A stretch of 22,213 nucleotides of DNA from JAOUFP01 sp947085825. GTDB taxonomy: Bacteria > Nitrospirota > Thermodesulfovibrionia > Thermodesulfovibrionales > UBA6898. The notes under the pieces are model-generated. The model worked only from the letters and a program-made list of their open reading frames with translations. It was not told the origin of the DNA and ran no database searches. A program made the translations under genes and the position numbers. The DNA lies in NCBI GenBank assembly GCA_947085825.1, contig CAMTXX010000082.1:1-22213 (forward strand), read 5' to 3'. Shown here in pieces: positions 6,986 to 14,199 of this stretch (position 1 is the first letter of the stretch; every line of letters begins with the position of its first letter).

Positions 6986-7013
6986 TCATCCGTGGCCAAC
7001 TGAGGTTTTTAGG

Positions 7014-7793
7014 ATGATACAATTGGTTGATCTGCATAAAGCCTTCGGCGCTAAAAAGGTTTTGCAGGGACTCGCTCTTCAGGCGGCCAGAGGTGAAAGC
7101 AGGGTCATTATTGGCGGCAGTGGTTCAGGAAAAAGCGTTATACTGAAGCATATTATCGGTATATTGAAGCCTGACAAAGGGGATGTGTTTATCGAAGGAG
7201 TGAATATGGCAAAGCTTCAGGAGAACGACCTCTATGAAGTCCGAAAGAAATTCGGCATGTTATTTCAGATGGCCGCCTTGTTTGATTCCATGAACGTATG
7301 GGAGAATGTCGGCTTTGCGCTTGTCAGACAGAAAAATATGAAGCCAAAAGATGTTAAGGAAATTGCGATTGAAAAGCTGAAGATGGTAGGCTTAACAGGG
7401 GTTGAGAATCTCTCCCCGGCAGAACTCTCCGGCGGAATGAAAAAAAGGGTAGGGCTTGCACGGGCCATTGTGCATGAACCTGAAATATTGCTCTATGATG
7501 AGCCGACTACAGGTCTTGATCCGATAACCGCGGATGCCATCAATGACCTTATAGTGGAGATGAAAGAAAGGCTCTCTGTTACGTCAATAGCGATTACGCA
7601 TGATATGAACAGCGCATATAAAATAGCCGACAGGATATCAATGCTCTATGAAGGGAAGATCATCCAGACCGGATCGCCTGCTGAGATAAAAAGCACGGAA
7701 AATCCGGTTGTAAAACAATTTATTACAGGCAGCGCTGTCGGGCCTATAAAGGTAGAAGGGGTTAATCATGAAAGAATTCTCAGCAGAGCTTAA
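7014..7793 (+). CDS. mlaF: MlaF-family ABC transporter ATP-binding protein
   Basis: ATPase of the MCE/Mla-type lipid transporter that works with MlaE in the inner membrane; 259 residues. It contains Walker A (GGSGSGKSV), the Q-loop in FGMLFQMAALFDSMNVWENV, the signature LSGGMKKRVGLARAI, Walker B (LLYDEPTTGLDP) and the switch histidine in AITHD. The ATG at 7014 was chosen because GAGG lies eight bases upstream and family members begin with this IxLxxLxKxFGxKxVL stretch. A longer frame from 6912 would add 34 residues that are just translated mini-units. Its end overlaps mlaD by 26 bases. Confidence 0.94.
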   Translation: MIQLVDLHKAFGAKKVLQGLALQAARGESRVIIGGSGSGKSVILKHIIGILKPDKGDVFIEGVNMAKLQENDLYEVRKKFGMLFQMAALFDSMNVWENVGFALVRQKNMKPKDVKEIAIEKLKMVGLTGVENLSPAELSGGMKKRVGLARAIVHEPEILLYDEPTTGLDPITADAINDLIVEMKERLSVTSIAITHDMNSAYKIADRISMLYEGKIIQTGSPAEIKSTENPVVKQFITGSAVGPIKVEGVNHERILSRA

Positions 7794-9204
7794 GGTAGGA
7801 GTTTTTGCTCTGGTCATTTTGGCAGTTCTTACTTTTATGACTTTTAAGGTTGGCGGTTTGGACTGGGCCAAGGCAAAGGGCTATACTCTGCAAGTCTATT
7901 TCAAGAGCACCGCAGGGCTTGATGAAAAGACGAGGGTAAGGATTGCGGGTGTTGATGCAGGAGTAGTTGATACGATAAAGCTTGCTGACGGCAAGGCAAA
8001 GGTATCGCTTTTAATAGAACCGGGTGTGAAGATTTACAGGGATGCAACCGCCTCTATCAAGGCGACCGGGCTTTTAGGGGACAAATATCTTGATATCAGG
8101 ACAGGGACAGCGGAAGCCGGCCTCTTAAAAGACGGAGATACTATAAGCAATGTAACCGAACTCGTTGATATTGATGAACTTGCAAGAAATTTGATAACGG
8201 TGTCTCAAAACCTTACAGTCTTTGCCGAATCTGTTAATGATGTTATCGGTACGGATGAAGCGAAAAATTCTTTGAGTCAGACGATGGTAAACCTTAGGGA
8301 TATCACCTCAGATATGAGGCAGATGATTTTGGTGAATGACCATAAACTCAGGAAAGCTCTTGATAATATCAATGACCTTACGGCCTCGATGAGCAGTTTC
8401 ATAGAAGGCAACAGAGGGTCTCTGAGCAGCGTATTGACGAATATGAAGGATTTCTCCGGGACTCTCAGGGCTGACGGCCCCGAACTCGTAGAGAACCTGA
8501 ACAAGGCCACCAGAGAACTGAAGGCTATGGCAGAGGAGAGCAGACCGGTAATAAAAAGCGCTATGTCCTCAATGGACAGCATTGCAAGACAGATTGACAA
8601 AGGTGAAGGCTCGCTCGGCAAACTTGTCAGGGATGACCGCCTCTATGAATCGCTCAACAAGGCTGCTGAAGGCGTCAACAAGACTATCTCGGCAGTCGAC
8701 AGGTTCAGGACGATTATCACCTTCCAGGGAGAATATCTCACGAAACCAAAGGACGGCAAGGGGGCTTTTTATGTCACCTTGCAGCCCAGGCCGGATAAAT
8801 ATTATATTTTAGGTGTTGTCGGCGACCCTGTCGGCAGTATTACTTCGAAAGAAACGCTTACTACACCACCTGGCACGCGCATTAAAGAAGAAGAGATGAA
8901 AAAACGCATGGAGTTTACCGCACAGTTTGCCAAAAGATTTGGTGCCGCCGTGGTAAGAATCGGACTGACGGAAAACACCTTTGGGCTCGGCGGAGATTAT
9001 TTCTTCAATGCTGAAAGGGGCAGGATAACAACGGACATATGGGATTTTTCGAATGAGGAAAAGAGTTCCAGAAATCCGCATGTGAAGGCAGGGGTGGAGT
9101 ATTTTGTCTTTAATAAGTTATTCTTAAGCGCAGGCGTGGATAATATTTTAAATAAGAAATGGCGTGGAGGTTATGTCGGCGCCGGAGTAAGGTTTGAAGA
9201 ATAG
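7768..9204 (+). CDS. mlaD: MCE/MlaD-domain protein with C-terminal beta-strand domain
   Basis: Substrate-binding MCE protein of the lipid transporter, 478 residues and much longer than Escherichia coli MlaD (about 180). Residues 7-27 form a membrane anchor. Residues 38-115 form the MCE domain (YFKSTAGLDEKTRVRIAGV … GLLGDKYLDI). Residues 135-312 are predicted helical and rich in N/S/D heptads, like the tunnel helices of long MCE proteins. Residues 318-478 alternate polar and hydrophobic residues, with GLGGDYFFN, AGVEYFVFNKLFLSAGVDN and a final GGYVGAGVRF, resembling an outer-membrane beta-barrel. That reading of the C-terminus is by eye. AAGGGG precedes the ATG. Confidence 0.9.
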   Translation: MKEFSAELKVGVFALVILAVLTFMTFKVGGLDWAKAKGYTLQVYFKSTAGLDEKTRVRIAGVDAGVVDTIKLADGKAKVSLLIEPGVKIYRDATASIKATGLLGDKYLDIRTGTAEAGLLKDGDTISNVTELVDIDELARNLITVSQNLTVFAESVNDVIGTDEAKNSLSQTMVNLRDITSDMRQMILVNDHKLRKALDNINDLTASMSSFIEGNRGSLSSVLTNMKDFSGTLRADGPELVENLNKATRELKAMAEESRPVIKSAMSSMDSIARQIDKGEGSLGKLVRDDRLYESLNKAAEGVNKTISAVDRFRTIITFQGEYLTKPKDGKGAFYVTLQPRPDKYYILGVVGDPVGSITSKETLTTPPGTRIKEEEMKKRMEFTAQFAKRFGAAVVRIGLTENTFGLGGDYFFNAERGRITTDIWDFSNEEKSSRNPHVKAGVEYFVFNKLFLSAGVDNILNKKWRGGYVGAGVRFEE

Positions 9205-9248
9205 GATTTCAAATATCTCTTCGGCATACTCCCCAAAATGCCGGCAAA

Positions 9249-10934
9249 ATGAGAATGCGTAGAAAAATAGGCGAAATACTGCTTGAAGCAGGAAATATAA
9301 GCTCTGAGGATATAATCAAGGTACTTGATATTCAGAAGGCCGAGGGGATGAAGCGGAAGTTTTGCGAGATCCTGATGGAGGATAAAGACGTTGCTGAAGG
9401 GGATATTTTCAGGGCGTTGTCTGCGCAATATAATATGTCTCTCATTACTATGGAAGATTTCCCCGAAGGACTCCTGCTTGAGAAAATTTCCTTTGATTTT
9501 CTCGATAAAAACCTCATTTTACCCCTTCAATTGAAGGATAATGTTCTGAAAATAGCGGTCGGAGACCCGACAAATACCGAAGCAATAGAGTCTCTGAAAT
9601 CTTCCTATGAATATGATATATCTGTAGTTCTTGCCAGAAAATCAGAGATAGTCCAGCATCTCAAACTGCTTCACGGATCAAGAAGCGCTGTAATGAGCAG
9701 GTTGATAGAAGGTACGGCTGAGGACGAGCTATCAGGGACTGACCTGACAGGAGAGATAAGCCACCTGAGAGACCTTGCACAGGAAAAGGGGATAATACAA
9801 CTGGTGAACCTTCTCATGGAAAACGCGGTAAAGGACCGGGCAAGTGATGTCCATGTTGAACCGGGTGAATTCAGTGTCAGGGTGCGTTACAGGATTGACG
9901 GCGTACTCTATGAAAAAGAGACCCTTCCCGCGAGAATGTACTCCGCTGTTTCCTCGAGGATAAAACTGCTTTCCCAGATGAATATTGCAGAGAGAAGGCT
10001 GCCCCAGGACGGCAGGATAAAGGCGACGTTTGCCGGCAAGTCCATAGATATAAGGGTATCCACAATTCCCTCAATATACGGTGAGAGTGTTGTTATGAGG
10101 CTTCTTGACAAAGAGACTTCATTCATAACACTTGAGGAAATAGGCTTTGACCGTACGCTCCTTGATATTTACGAGGAGGTCATAAAAAAACCCTATGGCA
10201 TGGTATTAATTACAGGACCCACAGGAAGTGGTAAATCCACTACGCTTTATGCCTCTCTTGCAGAGATCAACTCATCGGAAAAGAAGATAATAACAATAGA
10301 AGAGCCTGTGGAATACCTGATGCAGGGCATCACTCAGATACAGGTAAGGCCGAAGATCGGTTTGACCTTTGCCAATGGCCTCCGGCATATTGTGAGGCAG
10401 GACCCTGACATAATAATGGTCGGGGAGATCCGTGATATGGAAACAGCGGGCATCGGAATCCATGCTGCGCTTACCGGGCATTTGCTCTTCAGCACCCTCC
10501 ACACAAATGATGCCCCCGGAGCAATTACAAGACTGATGGACATAGGGGTCGAAAATTATCTGGTTGCCTCTACCCTGATATGCGCAATAGCCCAGAGATT
10601 AGTAAGGAGAATATGCCGGCACTGCAAGGTGAAACAGGATGTCTCTGAAGATATTTTGAAAAAACTTGACAGCAGCGTAAGAGAAGTTTGGGCAGGAAGC
10701 GGCTGTGATTATTGTTCCGGCACCGGATACAGGGGCAGGATCGGAATCTTTGAAGTATTGCCTGTAGAAGATAAAATCAGGGAACTTATCATGCAGCGTG
10801 CAACAGTGAAGGAGATTAAAGACAAGGCTATTTCTTTGGGTATGAGGACACTCAGACAGGACGGTATAGAGAAAGTGAAAAAAGGGATTACCACAATAGA
10901 TGAAGTTTTAAGAGTCACTCAGGTGGAAATATGA
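9249..10934 (+). CDS. gspE: Type II secretion ATPase GspE
   Basis: Cytoplasmic ATPase that powers the type II secretion pseudopilus, 561 residues. The N-terminal MshEN/GspE-N domain spans roughly 1-140. The motor domain has Walker A GPTGSGKST (323-331, K329), the Asp box ITIEEPVEYLMQG, Walker B IIMVGEIRD (388-396) and the His box TGHLLFSTLHTND. A four-cysteine zinc site (C456, C459, C486, C489) is typical of GspE/PilB. The start lacks a clear ribosome binding site; an in-frame ATG at 9255 is an alternative. A small hairpin (CGGCAT/ATGCCG, 9222-9243) lies in the 44-bp gap after mlaD. The gene ends with an ATGA overlap with gspK. Confidence 0.93.
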   Translation: MRMRRKIGEILLEAGNISSEDIIKVLDIQKAEGMKRKFCEILMEDKDVAEGDIFRALSAQYNMSLITMEDFPEGLLLEKISFDFLDKNLILPLQLKDNVLKIAVGDPTNTEAIESLKSSYEYDISVVLARKSEIVQHLKLLHGSRSAVMSRLIEGTAEDELSGTDLTGEISHLRDLAQEKGIIQLVNLLMENAVKDRASDVHVEPGEFSVRVRYRIDGVLYEKETLPARMYSAVSSRIKLLSQMNIAERRLPQDGRIKATFAGKSIDIRVSTIPSIYGESVVMRLLDKETSFITLEEIGFDRTLLDIYEEVIKKPYGMVLITGPTGSGKSTTLYASLAEINSSEKKIITIEEPVEYLMQGITQIQVRPKIGLTFANGLRHIVRQDPDIIMVGEIRDMETAGIGIHAALTGHLLFSTLHTNDAPGAITRLMDIGVENYLVASTLICAIAQRLVRRICRHCKVKQDVSEDILKKLDSSVREVWAGSGCDYCSGTGYRGRIGIFEVLPVEDKIRELIMQRATVKEIKDKAISLGMRTLRQDGIEKVKKGITTIDEVLRVTQVEI

Positions 10935-11911
10935 AAAAAAGGGCCGATTCACTATTCACTATTCACTATTCACTGTCTACTGAAAAGGGGATCGCCCTGA
11001 TGATGACGCTATGGGTTTTAGTGCTGCTGAGCATCATCTCCCTGAATTACTTCAGGTCAAACAAATGGAATTCCGCCGCTGCCAGAAACCTCAAGGAAGA
11101 GACGCTCTCTTATTACATGGCGATGTCGGGTTATCAGGAAGCCGTCAATTATATACTGGCGGATAAAGACCCTTCTATTGATTTTATCGACAATGAAGGG
11201 AATTACTGGACAGATATGGAAACACAGTCTGTAACAGGCAAACGAATAACAGAGTCAGGGGAAATAGAGATAAAGATCATCGATGAAAATGCCAGGCTGA
11301 ACATCAATTATGCTGATGAAAACCGCCTCAGAATGCTTTTTGCGCATACAGGTATTCCCGAGGAGGCCATAACCGGGATGGTAGATTCCATCATGGATTG
11401 GAAAGACCCTGATAAATTACATCATCTGTCCGGAGCTGAGGATGAATACTATGAAGAGTTGGCAAATCCGTATAAAGCAAAAAATATGTTCTTTGACGTC
11501 CCTGAAGAACTGGCCCTTGTCAAAGGAATGAATCCCGAATATTTTAAGGATGGGGGCGAAGGAAAAGCATTACTGCCCTTAATCACCACTTTCGGCGGTA
11601 ATATTATCAACATCAATACAGTCTCGAAAGAGGTCATGCAGATGCTGGGGTTTGCTGATATTGAGATAGAGGCGATCCTGAAGCAGAGGACCAGGGAAGC
11701 AGGCGGGTGGAGGTTAATACCGGCGGAGTTTCTATCTAAGGGGTTAAACGCGATCGTCTCACAGAATATCAGGGTTGAGGTGACAGCCAGGCCGAACAAC
11801 AGCAATCTGGCCGTAAGGATCGTCGCAGTTTTAAAGAGAAAACCTGAGGCTGCGGGATATAAAGTCCAGACAGTCTATTGGAGAGAAAATGCCGAAAATA
11901 TTAGGGGTTAA
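10931..11911 (+). CDS. gspK: Minor pseudopilin GspK
   Basis: Type II secretion minor pseudopilin that caps the pseudopilus, 326 residues. A prepilin-peptidase site KG|IALMM (G20|I21) precedes a hydrophobic helix (21-40). The mature position 5 is methionine rather than glutamate, as known for GspK. The family motif DWKDPDKLHHLSGAEDEYY (156-174) and a later ININTVSKEVMQMLG helix-hairpin region (226-240) are present. The leader before KG is unusual: its residues DSLFTIHYS are encoded by four tandem copies of ATTCACT, a heptamer whose copy number would change the reading frame. Start ATG 10931 overlaps the gspE stop; no downstream standard start would keep the KG site. Confidence 0.88.
   Translation: MKKRADSLFTIHYSLSTEKGIALMMTLWVLVLLSIISLNYFRSNKWNSAAARNLKEETLSYYMAMSGYQEAVNYILADKDPSIDFIDNEGNYWTDMETQSVTGKRITESGEIEIKIIDENARLNINYADENRLRMLFAHTGIPEEAITGMVDSIMDWKDPDKLHHLSGAEDEYYEELANPYKAKNMFFDVPEELALVKGMNPEYFKDGGEGKALLPLITTFGGNIININTVSKEVMQMLGFADIEIEAILKQRTREAGGWRLIPAEFLSKGLNAIVSQNIRVEVTARPNNSNLAVRIVAVLKRKPEAAGYKVQTVYWRENAENIRG
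10947..10974 (+). repeat. Heptanucleotide tandem repeat (ATTCACT)4 in the gspK leader
   Basis: Four perfect ATTCACT copies in a row lie inside the coding sequence, 16 bases after the gspK ATG. Because 7 is not a multiple of 3, gain or loss of one copy would frameshift gspK. Confidence 0.85.
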
Positions 11912-13169
11912 TATAGATTCCGGAAGTCTCCATGCTTCCCTGATAGATTCCACCTTCAGATCAGTAAAGCATATGAAGTCGGAAAGGTTGGGTCTTCCTG
12001 AAAACAGGGATGAGAGAAATACTGCAATGCTTGCTGCGCTGATGAAATGGCAGAAAGAGTATATGCCGGCAGGTGTGGTGTTCGGCTTGCCGCTGCAGTA
12101 TTTTTCCTGGCGGACCATTGAGATGCCGGCGATGAAAAGGGTCGATATGACAAGAGCTCTATTTTTTGAGCTTGAAAAGTATCTGCCTTTGCCTATGGAC
12201 GAGTATATCTATGATTTTCTTCCCACAGGCAGAGGAGTTACAGCCCCCAATATGCTGAAGCTTATGGTCTTTTCGATAAAAAAAGAGCTTCTGAACGGTT
12301 TATTGAAAATTGCAAAAGATGCGGGGATGGAGATACTCTCTGTGCGCTGCAGCACAACTGATATTTTATGCGGCGTCATGGATATTGCAGGAGAGAAAAA
12401 ACTGGAAGGCATCTTTGTGAACTCAACGGATGATGCATATGAAATCGCAGGTCTGCATGATTCAAGGCCGTTATACATAAAAAGAGTTCCAAAGACTGCT
12501 GACCTGAAAGATGAACTGGAAACGCTGGCCATAAATTATCCCGGACAGTTGTATGTTACAGGTCAGGTAGAGCAATCTGTAACCGGCAAATTCAACAGCA
12601 GGAAGTTCCAGATACTTGCCCCTGATTTGCTCGCCTCATCTTTTGTGAAGAAAACATATCTTAATCTCAATTTTTTGCCGGAAGAATTTATTAAACAGAA
12701 AAAGGATTATTATCCCTATATTATAGGAGGACTCGCAGCAGCAGCTATTTTGGTTTTTATCCTTACAGGAGTAACGGCCTGGTATAAAGACCGGCGTGCT
12801 TTGGAAGAGCTGGAAGCAAAGCTGTCGAAGCTTAAGAACAGGGCCTCAGGGGTAATTGAAGTCCGGAAAAAATTCGAGTTGTTACAGAACGACAGGAGTG
12901 TATTGTCGGACTTCCGGAACAAAAGCAATATTTCAGTCAGAGCGCTGAATGAGTTAAGTAAAATACTGCCCAAGGATGCGTGGCTTATCAGTATTTCTAT
13001 CGACGATAAGGGGAAGGTTGAGCTGGAGGGGTTTGCAGCCAGGACTGCGGAACTTGTCGTGGCCCTTGAAAAGTCAAAGGCATTTAACAATATCTCTTTT
13101 TCCGCGCCTATTACCGCACGGAACGGAGAAGAGCGCTTTGCCTTAAAGATGGAGGTCGGGGAATTTTGA
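11889..13169 (+). CDS. gspL: Type II secretion protein GspL (PilM/PilN-like)
   Basis: Inner-membrane platform protein of type II secretion that links GspE to the periplasm, 426 residues. Residues 1-265 form an actin-like PilM/GspL cytoplasmic domain (ILGVNIDSGSLHASLID; FGLPLQYFSWRTIEMP). NLNFLPEEF at 259-267 is the usual start of the PilN-like part, a membrane helix spans about 275-298, then a coiled coil (301-335) and a ferredoxin-like periplasmic domain (about 340-426). It overlaps gspK by 23 bases and gspM by a TTGA overlap. Length and order match GspL. Confidence 0.85.
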   Translation: MPKILGVNIDSGSLHASLIDSTFRSVKHMKSERLGLPENRDERNTAMLAALMKWQKEYMPAGVVFGLPLQYFSWRTIEMPAMKRVDMTRALFFELEKYLPLPMDEYIYDFLPTGRGVTAPNMLKLMVFSIKKELLNGLLKIAKDAGMEILSVRCSTTDILCGVMDIAGEKKLEGIFVNSTDDAYEIAGLHDSRPLYIKRVPKTADLKDELETLAINYPGQLYVTGQVEQSVTGKFNSRKFQILAPDLLASSFVKKTYLNLNFLPEEFIKQKKDYYPYIIGGLAAAAILVFILTGVTAWYKDRRALEELEAKLSKLKNRASGVIEVRKKFELLQNDRSVLSDFRNKSNISVRALNELSKILPKDAWLISISIDDKGKVELEGFAARTAELVVALEKSKAFNNISFSAPITARNGEERFALKMEVGEF

Positions 13170-13696
13170 AAAGAAACAGATATATTATACTTGTGTTATT
13201 CTTTGTTTGTTCCGTGTATCTGTTTGAGCTGTATGTTTTGTCGCCTGCAACCGAAAATAACCGCGAGTCTTTGGATAAAAAATACAAAACACTTCAGCAA
13301 TATGAATATGTTATTAGCGGGTCCGGGACTATTGAAGATGAACTCAAGGTCCTTATTGCCGGGATGAAAAATATTGAAAAGAGACTCATCGCTGAAAAAT
13401 CCGACTTTCTGGCCTCGGCGAGGGTGCAGAGAGAAATTAGCGGACTTGCCGGCAAAGCAGGCCTGAATATAGCCGTTACCCGGCCTCTTAATGCCGTGAA
13501 ATTGAATGATTACAGCGCCATTCCCGTATATTTTGAAGGAAACGGCAATATAAAACAGGTGAGCGAATTCCTGAAATCAGTTGAAGCAAATCCTTTGATA
13601 TTGAAAATTGATAAATTATCGCTTAACATAACCAATATGCAGAAACCGGACGAGTTGAGGTTTAAAATACAGATATCGGGCCTGAGCAGGATATGA
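13166..13696 (+). CDS. gspM: Type II secretion protein GspM (PilO-like)
   Basis: Small inner-membrane platform protein, 176 residues: an N-terminal membrane helix (6-26), a short coiled coil (30-80) and a ferredoxin-like PilO/GspM domain with a VYFEGNGNIKQVSEFLKSVE segment and a final strand LRFKIQISGLSRI. It starts at TTG, overlapping the gspL stop, with GGAGG about a dozen bases upstream. It ends with an ATGA overlap with gspC. The sequence is divergent, so position between gspL and gspC supports the assignment as much as the fold does. Confidence 0.8.
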   Translation: MKRNRYIILVLFFVCSVYLFELYVLSPATENNRESLDKKYKTLQQYEYVISGSGTIEDELKVLIAGMKNIEKRLIAEKSDFLASARVQREISGLAGKAGLNIAVTRPLNAVKLNDYSAIPVYFEGNGNIKQVSEFLKSVEANPLILKIDKLSLNITNMQKPDELRFKIQISGLSRI

Positions 13697-14199
13697 TAAG
13701 AAAACTTTTAATACTCGGGGCAGCGCTTTTTTTGTTCCTGTACACTGTCTGGAATTTTTATTCTGAAGCCCTCAGGTACGATCCGATATCCGCAATTTCA
13801 GTAAAACAGCCTAAAGTGAAGGAATCGGAAGCCATCGTATCCGGGTATAGTCCTGCATGGTCCGTAAAGATAGTGGAGAATAACCTTTTTAGTCCGTCCA
13901 GGACGTACAGTGAGCCAAAGCCGGTTCCGGTAAGTGTTCCTGCGCCGCCCCCTCCGCCCCCTCCCATAAGGCCGGAACTGGCGCTGAAAGGGATTGTATC
14001 AGATACGTTTGGAGAATATGTAGGTTATATCGAAATAAATAAGGCAAAGGCGGCGCCTATGAGAAAAGGCGATAAGATTGAAGATATTGAAGTCGTTGAT
14101 ATATCTTCACGGAAAGTTGTGTTACAATGGAATGGTGAAAAAATAGAAATGAGCATGGAAAAAATAAAAACAATTGATGATCCGAGGTATAGAAAATGA
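13693..14199 (+). CDS. gspC: Short GspC-like type II secretion protein
   Basis: 168-residue inner-membrane protein with a membrane helix (4-20), the ENNLFSPSR motif at 62-70 characteristic of GspC, a polyproline linker (PAPPPPPPP at 83-91), and a homology-region domain (ELALKGIVSD…GYIEINKAKAAPMRKGDKIEDIEVVDISSRKVVL). It lacks the C-terminal PDZ or coiled-coil domain of classical GspC. It contacts the secretin N0 domain and connects the inner-membrane platform with GspD. It overlaps gspD (ATGA). PilP is the nearest alternative name. Confidence 0.8.
   Translation: MIRKLLILGAALFLFLYTVWNFYSEALRYDPISAISVKQPKVKESEAIVSGYSPAWSVKIVENNLFSPSRTYSEPKPVPVSVPAPPPPPPPIRPELALKGIVSDTFGEYVGYIEINKAKAAPMRKGDKIEDIEVVDISSRKVVLQWNGEKIEMSMEKIKTIDDPRYRK

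Larger units (their letters stand above)
6783..7013. mobile_element. 231-bp MITE-like element between mlaE and mlaF
   Basis: The element begins CCTAAAAAAAGCATTTAGCC and ends with GGCCAACTGAGG plus TTTTTAGG, so the termini are inverted. It is flanked on both sides by ATGAT (6778-6782 and 7014-7018), a likely 5-bp target duplication. The left arm holds the ACAGATTTACGCAGATTT motif. Three mini-units (6869-6889, 6931-6953, 6964-6985; 66 bp together) are inserted. Without them the element is 165 bp, with a central hairpin TCACC-TTTTT-GGTGA, and aligns along its length with the element at 21920-22174. It carries no gene and is probably mobilised in trans. Confidence 0.8.

Noticed and set aside
6912..7013. 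N-terminal extension of MlaF (34 residues)
   Set aside because: It is translated from mini-units and the MITE right end. The family start and a ribosome binding site are at 7014.
9222..9243. CGGCAT/ATGCCG hairpin between mlaD and gspE as a terminator
   Set aside because: The stem is short with no U-run after it, and the 44-bp gap suggests read-through in the operon.
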